Made by a program: the position numbers and the translations under genes. The notes below the pieces were generated by a model. It was not told the origin of the DNA. It searched no databases and saw only the letters and a program-made list of their open reading frames with translations. Positions 12,289-20,015 of a stretch of DNA of 64,000 nucleotides are shown piece by piece. How positions within the stretch are numbered: position 1 is the first letter of the stretch; each line of letters begins with the position of its first letter. Source of the DNA: Limonium bicolor (Eukaryota > Streptophyta > Magnoliopsida > Caryophyllales > Plumbaginaceae); contig JAIOTZ010000139.1 in assembly GCA_023374045.1 (NCBI GenBank), positions 18,367 to 82,366 of the forward strand, given 5' to 3'.

Positions 12289-12384
12289 TCTCAATAGGAC
12301 CAGAGCTAGTTGTTAAAATCGAGAGTTTCTAGAGAGATCTCTGTTGATAGTTAAGGTTATGTAATGAGAAAAATGGGGGAGATG

Positions 12385-12392
12385 CTTTTATA
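12385..12392 (-). promoter_or_regulatory. TATA box of gene A
   Basis: TATAAAAG on the minus strand, about 97-106 bp upstream of the ATG at 12288. It is the minus-strand half of a divergent promoter shared with gene B. Confidence 0.5.
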
Positions 12393-12684
12393 GCATGGAG
12401 AGGGAGGCACGAGGGATAAGATGCCTTATCCAAGGAAACCAAGAAATATATACCTGCCCGGATCACCGTGAATTAGCAACTAAGATATTATAACCGTTGG
12501 ACTAGCACCGCCCCCGCTTATTCTGATTTGCACAACACCATTTCTCAATCGATGTTGTCCTTGAACTGGATGTCAGCGGCCATGGTTGGTACTTTCATCT
12601 CACTTCTCAAACAATCTGTCACTTTCGTTATCGAGAATCTAGGGACGCGAGACAGGTTCTAGATTGTGACATTCGGCATTGAAG

Positions 12685-12828
12685 TAGCCATTTACCTAGC
12701 CGTTTAACTAGCCGTTGAACTAGCCGTTGAGTTAGCCGTTTAACTAGCCGTTTAAGTAGCCGTTTAACTACCCGTTGAGTTAGCGTTTAACTAGTTGTTG
12801 AACTATCCGTTTTAGTAACCGTGCTCTA
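12685..12828. promoter_or_regulatory. 12-bp tandem repeats with AACGGCTA (MSA-like) between genes A and B
   Basis: About twelve consecutive 12-bp units of the form TAGCCGTTKAAY. Read on the minus strand they give CAACGGCTA, 10 of 11 matches to the mitosis-specific activator consensus YCYAACGGYYA bound by three-repeat MYB proteins. The array lies directly upstream of gene B's TATA box and about 290 bp from gene A's. Related CCGTT motifs occur near the right TIR (about 17805-17825). The repeat is read directly; cell-cycle control is inference. Confidence 0.6.
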
Positions 12829-12832
12829 GTAT

Positions 12833-12839
12833 TATAAAA
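12833..12839 (+). promoter_or_regulatory. TATA box of gene B
   Basis: TATAAAA immediately follows the 12-bp array and lies 109-115 bp upstream of the ATG at 12948. Confidence 0.5.
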
Positions 12840-12947
12840 CAGGGTATTGGTTTCAAACCCATTCATACCACACAACATTATACCAAAGCTTTGTATATCG
12901 GTAGTGAATTGTTCATATCTTACAACACACTCTTCTATAAAAATCAA

Positions 12948-13337
12948 ATGGAGTTTCCTTTCAGTTTGCACGTTAATTATGTTGCTACTTTCGGCCGTCA
13001 TGGTGCGCAGTTTGATCGAAGGATGGGGCATAGACGCATAGAAATAAATATGTCGTATCCTAATAATCTTTGTGATCTACATCGACGAGTACTCCGTGCT
13101 CTGCGGCCTATCCTTGGCAGAATAAACATAGCAACAATGGTGTATTTGGGGTTGGAAGACGACTACAAGTGGAATTTTATACACGTACGCAATGATGCAT
13201 CTGTTCAACGAATGATGGAAAACTACATGGAGTACAATGATTTCATGGAACATATTCCACTACTAGTTATCTACGATCCTATTGAACCCGACGATGATGA
13301 TTTCCATGCAAGAGGCAATGTACGAGATGCGACGTAA
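12948..13337 (+). CDS. MULE gene B: short protein related to the transposase N-terminal domain
   Basis: A 129-codon ORF starting MEFPFSLHVNYVATF. I chose ATG 12948 over upstream alternatives because the N-terminus then matches the M-[DE]-x-P start of its relatives and the TATA spacing fits. The layout is as in genes A and C: a short beta-like start, an acidic hydrophobic stretch (IEINMSYPNNL), an amphipathic helix (LHRRVLRAL), a second strand (ATMVYLGLEDD) and an acidic tail (PIEPDDDD). The last codons (FHARGNVRDAT) may be out of frame: another frame from about 13311 continues MYEMRRNVIAQQL and stops at 13383, which looks more protein-like. No signal peptide, membrane segment or catalytic motif is visible. 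Function unknown. Confidence 0.55.
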   Translation: MEFPFSLHVNYVATFGRHGAQFDRRMGHRRIEINMSYPNNLCDLHRRVLRALRPILGRINIATMVYLGLEDDYKWNFIHVRNDASVQRMMENYMEYNDFMEHIPLLVIYDPIEPDDDDFHARGNVRDAT

Positions 13338-13339
13338 CG

Positions 13340-13940
13340 TAATAGCACAACAACTTGACAGGCAGAGGTCAGGGAACAATTAGGTTTTACGTAACTGTGT
13401 AACAACAATCTGAATCGGGGGCTGTATTTTATTTTTCTACAATAGTATGTGGTGATGCGCTGCTCCACGTACAACAGTTTAATATTCCTCTTATCCAATC
13501 CCTTTACCACTTGTTGAATCATTAGATGCAGATGATGGCAGACAGGATTAATATCATATTCAAACGTTTGTATATTCGCCACTTTGTCCATCTTTCTAAA
13601 ACAAAGGAACAAAAGTAAGGTGAACAACAACTACTGTTTCAAAATGTATGCGCAAGTTGGGGAACATACACTAAAACATACCAAGCCAAGTTTATACTAA
13701 CCACACAACTTCGCCATCATCTCTCCGAGTGATGTTGTTGACCTGGTAGACATTATAATATAGTTAACAAGAACTCCTTCCGTAGAGCAAGGCAGAGGAA
13801 GGTTAGTAGCCTTACTAATCACACACAACTTGTACACCGTTTCTCAGCATGATGTCATTGACGAAGTACACATTAAGAAAGTGTTTGAGGATAATATCAT
13901 CTCCTCGGTACAAAGCCATCCACATTTTGGTCGAAGACAT
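13340..13940 (-). pseudogene. Possible MULE gene E: small spliced or decayed gene
   Basis: A minus-strand ATG at 13938-13940 opens MSSTKMWMALYRGDDIILKH and closes after 41 codons. Behind it are possible introns (donor GTAAGG near 13810, acceptor TACCAG near 13743; donor GTTAGT near 13690, acceptor TTGTTTTAG near 13592) and a second ORF beginning MDKVANIQTFEYDI that overlaps gene B's 3' end. A segment coding NVYFVNDI is followed about 110 bp later by a similar one coding NVYQVNNI, suggesting exon duplication. A TATA box at 14054-14061 has the same distance to the ATG as in the other MULE genes. Splicing is conjecture and the product is not recognised. Confidence 0.3.
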
Positions 13941-14053
13941 CACTCTGATCTATGGTTCACCAGTTGAGGAGCGGTGAGGAAATGTAATATGAATTGAATA
14001 TCGTGGAACGGTCGAGGAAAGGAGAGGTGACGACATTAGTCCACCGTGTACCG

Positions 14054-14061
14054 CTTTTATA
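14054..14061 (-). promoter_or_regulatory. TATA box of possible gene E
   Basis: TATAAAAG on the minus strand, about 115 bp upstream of the ATG at 13940, the spacing seen at genes A, B, C and PMD. Confidence 0.4.
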
Positions 14062-14239
14062 ATTGAATTTGTTCTGCTACATTGCAACAGAATATAATTC
14101 CTTATCTTGGAATATTGCCTTTGCCAAAAAAAATGAAGCTTTAATTATTCCTCGCATGTGGACTATCGTGTGGAATACCAACTGCGTGTTTCAAAGCAAT
14201 CTTTATTCTCACTGCATATATACTCCCTTATCGTCTGGA

Positions 14240-14247
14240 TATAAATA
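14240..14247 (+). promoter_or_regulatory. TATA box of gene C
   Basis: TATAAATA, 118-125 bp upstream of the ATG at 14365, in an otherwise non-coding AT-rich stretch. Confidence 0.5.
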
Positions 14248-14364
14248 CAGCAAGCGTTCTACTTTCACTTACACGAATAACTACCACTACCCACAACCAT
14301 TGTCAGCACTATATTTCATAAGTTATCCATAGCTCTTGCTGAACTTCATCGACGCATTTCATCA

Positions 14365-14811
14365 ATGGAGATCCCTTGCACTATCTTGCTTGACATTGAG
14401 CCAATCACCAACGATTCAGGTTTGTATTTTGCCAGAACATATTCCACTGAACATTTCGATTTGGATATCGAAATGGATATCACGTACGCCGAGTTTGAAA
14501 ATGTTGTAGAGACTAGGTTGAAAGAGCGTTACAGTTACCATTGTGTGGTTGAATCGATACTTCATCGATTACTGCTGTGCTCCCAACCACGCCCTGTATG
14601 GGGGCCATTGCAAATAAACCAAGATGTTGACGTTGGAACAATGATTGAACGGTTCGTTTATAATCAACAATTTTATACTCGATTAGAATTCTATGTGGTA
14701 TATGCATTTAGGGAACTTACCCCACCACCACGTGATAATTTAGCGAGCCTATCCTTGGCACAAGAGTATAATGAAGATTACGGTTCAGATGACAGCGAAA
14801 GCGAAGGTTAA
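14365..14811 (+). CDS. MULE gene C: intact stand-alone paralogue of the transposase N-terminal domain
   Basis: A 148-codon open frame. Its first residues, MEIPCTILLDIEPI, are near-identical in pattern to the transposase start MDIPCTLYLNVELK at 17657, and similarity continues through D-G-I/L-Y-F, a helix (EFENVVETRL) and the block L-Q-I-N-x-D followed by M-I-x-x-F-x-x-N. It then ends in an acidic tail (DYGSDDSESEG) where the transposase goes on into its DNA-binding and catalytic domains. So C is the N-domain alone, with its own TATA box and stop. No membrane segment or enzyme motif is seen. It might modulate transposase assembly or host recognition, but that is inference. It is the cleanest frame among the accessory genes. 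Confidence 0.65.
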   Translation: MEIPCTILLDIEPITNDSGLYFARTYSTEHFDLDIEMDITYAEFENVVETRLKERYSYHCVVESILHRLLLCSQPRPVWGPLQINQDVDVGTMIERFVYNQQFYTRLEFYVVYAFRELTPPPRDNLASLSLAQEYNEDYGSDDSESEG

Positions 14812-15174
14812 TATGTAGGTGGATGATGCATATCTCGTCCATTGTAAGGTATCGACAGAAGTGATATGTGGCTACTCCAATGATAGACGTTCTTGTATAC
14901 AGCAAGCACGTACAAGAAGATGATTAAGTATTACTATGTCGGTATGTAATAAAATAATGATGGATGTCATTGAATCGATCTATGTATTTGGAATATTTCC
15001 GTTGCCAATAGAATGGTGTATCAACTAAATCTTTAGTCCTTGCATATTTAACAAATACAAGTTAAAGATAATTCATTACAACATACAATGGATAAATTAC
15101 ATTTTTTTGGTGTGCTTGCTAAAGGCACGACCTGTCTGAGCAGGAGCATAATTGGCTAATGCAATAACATACAA
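14812..15174. other. Gap between gene C and the transposase 3' end
   Basis: Convergent intergenic stretch, AT-rich, with several AATAAA-like motifs on both strands that could terminate the two converging transcripts. Nothing else seen. Confidence 0.4.
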
Positions 15175-17657
15175 TTACACTAGGGAATCAACTGTAATTT
15201 GCATTCGGCATCTTGTCCTAACATGACCGCGTTGCCGGCATAGCCCACAATGTCTTGTTTCATGCTCATAATTCTCATCCATCTCGTTATGAATGCGGGA
15301 GAATGTTGGCCGGCCTCTGACATTGCGCATCATAGCTGGATCTGGAACAATTGCAAGCCCACCATATATAGCCACTTCCCTTGATTTCCTAATGGCACAA
15401 ACTTGTTCTCGCTATAAGCCGTTATCATCGTTTCAAGTCTGTAAACTTGATGAACATAATTCCTCCAATCTAGGGTGCAAGTAGAGCACACGACCATGAC
15501 ATGAGCATGGATACTTAAACGCCTTCCATTCACCACATTCACACTCCCTTGAGTTGATTTGGACAGTAAACTTACCTTTGTCTCGCCGTAGGTTTGCATC
15601 CCCATTATCAACCACCTCAACACCAAATCCATAGCACCAATAACAACAACACGGTGGTAGTTGGCAAGGGTTTGATTTTCAGCTACTTTGTCTAAGAGGT
15701 GCTTGGTAAAAAATAACCCACTATTCCTCTGTACAGTATAGGTTTCTAGGTTATCTCGAAAGTAGTCAATTAACTTATACAAAGTGCTTTCAACAATAGC
15801 CGTTACCGGTAGGAGACGGACCCTCTTCAGCACACCATTCATGCACTCCACCAGGTTAGTTGTCATATGACCCCACCTCTTTCCATCATCATGCACACGT
15901 GACCATTTCTCAGGGGGTAGCTCATTGAAAAAAGGAGCAATAGAGGGGTGAAGAGCAAGTAAGTGATTTAATCTTTCTTGAACTTTATCCCTTCTAAAAT
16001 AGTAACCTGCACAAGTAATAACTTCATATTAGATACCTACCCAATATCATAAAAGACGAATACATACGAATCTCTAGTTGTTACCTGTGTTGATGAGGTA
16101 CTTTTTCCACTCCTTGTTTCCAAATCTTGTCTGAAAGTTTGAAGCAATATGACGCATACACAAGAAATGTTGGGCATATGGAGGAAGCTAGTACTGTTCT
16201 CCCTCATGATCGACATTATAGCTCCAGCCCGATCCGTAATCATTGCCACATCATTCCTAGCTCCAATGACTACGGTACGAACACGGTCAAGAAAATATTT
16301 CCAGTCATCCCTTGACTCGCTAGCACCGATACCAAAGGCCATTGGTATTATCTTGTTGTTACCATCTTGGGCAACAGCAACCATAATTTACCTTTGTACT
16401 TACCGTACAGGTGAGTAGCATCTATTTGTAGTAGAGGCTTCATATACTTGAAGGCAGTAATGCAAGGCCCAAATGCCCAGAAACATCGCTTAAACCGCCT
16501 AACTTGAGTAGTTTGTGTTTCATCTTGAAACACAACCGAATCTAGGTCGATATACGAATTAGGTATAAAATGTTTGATACTTATGAGATACATGGGTAAT
16601 TCAGTAAATGACTGTTCCCAATCACCGTAGACCCTTCTTATCGCTTCAGCACGGCCTAACCAAGCTTTCTTGTAGCTGATCTTCCTTTTATATTCTGAAC
16701 GGATAAGTTGAATCACAGTCTTCACTTGTAGTGCGGGGTTCTCTTTGACCCTTGGTATCATGACTTCAGCAATGAAATTGTAAGTCAAAAAATGATCATT
16801 ACCCTCATCTAGGACTGGAGCGCATGTGTGAGGACTGAATTTCCGTAGTCGCCATTCAAATGAATTCTTCAACAGCGCACGGCTCGAAATCTGAAACTGC
16901 ACCCTTGTCGGCACCTTAGGGTGTAAATTCTCCTGTTATTCTCGGGGGCAACGAAATCTACGTTTCTCTCCAAGTGATACTGTTTTACTGCAGTCACAAG
17001 AACATTTTTATCAGCAAATTCTTGCCCCACGACGAACTCTTGACCTGGCCTCCAGTATGGCAAACCACGTCGATCAATGTATGATGGTATCTGGCTTATG
17101 GCCTGTAAATCCACTTGCGATGAGAACGGCGTGAAGGAGTGTACGGTGTGAGGGCCCAGCTTCATCAACTATGTCATCGTCATCCGGTAAATCTTCAGGC
17201 TCCATCTCAGAATCATCATCCGAACTCTGTAGATTTTCATCTTCGGCTTGCTGATGCTCGGAAAAATCATCGTCGGTTTCATTGTCTTCCTCCGGAGAAG
17301 GTGTAGTTACATGCTCGAACTCAACTAGCACAGCCACATTGTTCAGCAAATCTGAATTCTTGATGAAGTTTGATATCATCAGCTTCACCCGAGCATCGCT
17401 ATTAATTTTGAGTGGAAGGAAGGAACAAGATGGATATCTATTCTCCAACTTCCTGCAAACCATGTCGGTGATAACATAATCTCCCCCAACTCCAAGTCGA
17501 CAAGATTTTTGACACTATCTTTGAAGGATTGAAATGTGGAATGCTCGGAAATTTGAGTGTCGATGAATCTAGACCAATGAGGATGAATAAGAAAATATAT
17601 ACCATCTGGATTGTATTTGAGCTCTACATTTAAATAAAGAGTACATGGAATATCCAT
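15175..17657 (-). pseudogene. MuDR/MULE transposase, degenerate
   Basis: In order from the N-terminus: the MDIPCT domain shared with genes A-C; an acidic linker (PSPEEDNETDDD, then SSDDDSEMEPEDLPDDDD); a MuDR-type DNA-binding domain (VVGQEFADKNVLVTAVKQYH, then TLRCRQGCSFRFRA); the transposase core with the first catalytic Asp in LLQIDATHLYGKYKG and a later TDRAG; a SWIM finger (ECECGEWKAFKYPCS); and a C-terminal CCHC knuckle C-x2-C-x4-H-x4-C at about 15205-15251. One GT-AG intron (16007-16084) fits between NTG and YYFRRDK. At least five frameshifts break it: a C run at 17483-17487, near 17140, near 16905, near 16378, near 16180 and near 15540. The enzyme would cut and rejoin the TIRs in the nucleus. 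The damage is spread over the whole gene, so it is dead. Confidence 0.85.
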
Positions 17658-17831
17658 CTCAAATATCTATAGCACATAGGGAAGAGTGTAGAGTGTGAAA
17701 TTGTGTGGACTGAACAACAGATTTTGATTCTGCTAGAGAAGAAAATAGGAAGCAAGAACCAAATGTTGGGACAAAATAACTTATTTGTAGCCAAGACAAC
17801 ACTAGCCGTTAGAATTTGACCGTTGGAGGCA

Positions 17832-18000
17832 TTGTATACAAGCCGATAACACTATTATCGGCATTTGAAAGCCGATAATGGCTTGTGTACAATGTCTCCA
17901 ACGGTCATTTTTTGATTTGTACAGAAGCCGATAACAAGGATATTGGCTTCCAGATGCCGATATCCTTGTTATCGGCATCTGTACAAGTAAAAAAAAACCC
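17832..18000. repeat. Right MULE TIR with nested palindromes
   Basis: Two hairpin modules. The outer one (about 17925-17988) is a near-perfect 60-bp palindrome built from GCCGATAACAAGGATATTGG and its complement, bounded by TGTACA on both sides. The inner one (about 17835-17890) pairs AAGCCGATAACACT with ATTATCGGC and GTACA. Its reverse complement matches 1439-1560. The transposase 5' leader starts just inside. Confidence 0.75.
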
Positions 18001-18251
18001 CGTTCTCGGGCAATTCAAACAATTTTAACCGCGATTGGGAATTGACTCGGGGAATGCACGCGTACGGGAATTTTGCCGTCTAAAGCCATATTTTTCTACA
18101 TTAATATCGCTAGTGGACTCAGGGTTTGATCTTTTATTATGTTAATAACTCGGAGTTTTCTGGTATCACAATATCATAAAGAGATGAGCAATATATATTT
18201 CGCACTGTAAGGGCCAATGATTCGCAAACTCAACAAAAAGTAAAAGCGATA
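18001..18251. other. Spacer outside the MULE
   Basis: No gene, repeat or RNA seen. Confidence 0.4.
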
Positions 18252-18614
18252 AGGGGTGTTTGTTTGGGTAATCAATAAAGAGAATCGGAATGAAATTACC
18301 CCAAAATCCTCTATCTTGATTCTCCACCCCCTTTAAGGTGATAGATTCCCTTTCCCAGTACATTTTGACTGGGGTCATATGACCATTGACTGGTGACTAA
18401 TGACCATTGACCGATGACCGGTGAATGTTGACTGACAATTAATAACCGTTGACCGGCAGTTGTTGACCATTGACCGGCGGCTGTTGACTGGTTATTTATT
18501 TTATATCCCTGTTCAAACAAACAACCAGAAAAATCAAAGGGAATTCTTTTCCATTCCTCTTCATTCTCTTTCCCGATTACATTCCGTTTCTCTGGCATGA
18601 AACAAACGTCCCCT
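18252..18614. mobile_element. MITE rich in TTGACY (W-box) motifs, copy 1
   Basis: Ends are inverted: AGGGGTGTTTGTTTGGG at left and the complement of AGGGGACGTTTGTTTCA at right, with GGAATG following on both sides. The interior (18363-18490) repeats short phrases such as CATTGACCGATGACC and holds about seven TTGACC/TTGACT motifs. A relative lies at 50465-50827. No TSD could be made out. It sits about 1.4 kb upstream of the PPR gene. Confidence 0.65.
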
Positions 18615-19306
18615 GAATACCCTCAATTGAGTACAATTCCGATAAGGGTCAACATAGTAAATACTTGCTCGATCGAAGTGTCAAGTTGAAAAGGGTGAGG
18701 GTTTAAAGCTTGTTTGTGGAATAAACGATAGGGTTAAGGTTTGAGTAGTGAAGCCGACAAAGAGAATATGGCTTAAGTAAGAGGAAATCTAAATTTGAAA
18801 AAAAAATGAATAATGACCAATACCCCGTTGATTCAGTGGTGATTGGGACTGAACTTCTTAGGGAGAACCAAGGTTTGATCCCCCACAACGGCTATTGGGA
18901 GGGGTCTGGAATCTATCCACCCAGAGCTGACATATGTTATTATTCTATTAGTGATGTGGTGATTGAAAACAGTTTTGAAAATATTTTTCAGCTTTATTAT
19001 AAAGCCATGACATATGTTATTATTCTATTAGTGTAGCTTATAAATGGGTCCTTTAAAAATTCTCAAAATCTGAATTAAAGTACAGATGATAAACCATCAT
19101 TAGTTAACCAACCCTAACCATACAAAAGTAAACCAAGCTTTTTTGGAGTAAGTTTCAATGACACCTAAGTTTAATTAGTGTAGACGACTCGGGACATCTT
19201 TATATAAGATGGTCGGCAAAGAAACTCTTGCAGCCATTATCATTTTAGAGTGTGAGGAGGTTATTGAGTGAAGGATCCATGAAGTGAAGGGTCAAATGAC
19301 ATCTAA
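18615..19306. other. Spacer with a 25-bp direct repeat
   Basis: No gene seen. ACATATGTTATTATTCTA is present twice (about 18929 and 19009), 80 bp apart. The remainder is unremarkable AT-rich sequence. Confidence 0.4.
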
Positions 19307-19484
19307 GGCCCCGTTTTGGGGAGAGATGAAGGAGGCAACTGTAGATTAATTTTTGCCGGACCCACCAAATGGATGATGGAGATTCATCTCCTATTTGATC
19401 AGACGCTGCTTAGACTAGCTTTCCAGTTTTACAATTTTATTCTCATAGGTCCCACGCTCCTTCATCTCTCTCCAGAATGGGGCC
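19307..19484. mobile_element. Tourist-like (PIF/Harbinger) MITE with TAA TSD
   Basis: 178 bp. The left end GGCCCCGTTTTGGGGAGAGA and the reverse complement of the right end, GGCCCCATTCTGGAGAGAGA, are inverted repeats, both followed by TGAAGGA. TAA flanks both sides (19304-19306 and 19485-19487). Confidence 0.8.
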
Positions 19485-20015
19485 TAAATGTATAAGAGTT
19501 GGGATCTCGCTTAAGGTTTGGGTTACAAACATATACTGTCGACTATAATGAGTTGTGGTTCATGGCTTATTGAAATGACTTGTTACATTTGACAAGTTAA
19601 CAAAGTGAGAGATGGCAATAAAAGAATGACTGTAAGTTGTTACTAGGGTAACGATGAAATTGTAATTATTCAAAAAATAGCATAGTATTTTGACAACCTT
19701 AAGGATGACTAATGCAATATTATCTTCAAAAAAGTTCTGATACAATGATGGGAAGCCACTTTATCTGGTGGTTAACTAGGCGTTTTACAAGCATATTAAT
19801 AAAGTAATTAATGATAATAAATAATCTGATGAAATTAGTTAAAACTTTTTTTTTATACAATTTGAGTAATAGGTAGTGATCATGTTGACATTGTGCGAAT
19901 AGGGCAGATTTTAAAAAATTGGGAGATGAATGAAGGAACTAGACAAAGAAGGGGGAGGGGGGAAGGGGGAAGGGGGAAAGGGGAAGGGGTAGTGTGTGAA
20001 CCATAGATATGGTCA
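19485..20015 (+). other. Upstream region of the PPR gene with purine tract
   Basis: AT-rich to about 19930, then a polypurine G-rich tract (19946-19989) with six or more runs of four to six G, ending about 27 bp before ATG 20016. It could be promoter or leader. No clear TATA box. Confidence 0.5.

Larger units (their letters stand above)
1435..18000. mobile_element. Giant Mutator-like element (MULE) carrying PMD, N-domain paralogues and transposase
   Basis: Sequence at 1439-1560 matches the reverse complement of about 17832-17975, giving terminal inverted repeats that enclose a MuDR-type transposase (15175-17657, minus), a PMD gene (1682-6199, plus) and three or four short genes. The span is 16.6 kb, of which 3,967 bp is a later solo-LTR insertion. 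The right end reads ...GTAAAAAAAAACCC at about 18000. The left outer end is replaced by the LTR-like block at 1-1434, so a 9-bp TSD cannot be tested. MULEs carrying PMD genes are known in plants; the multi-gene layout here is inferred from position between the shared TIRs. Transposase and PMD are broken, so this copy cannot move by itself. Confidence 0.7.
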
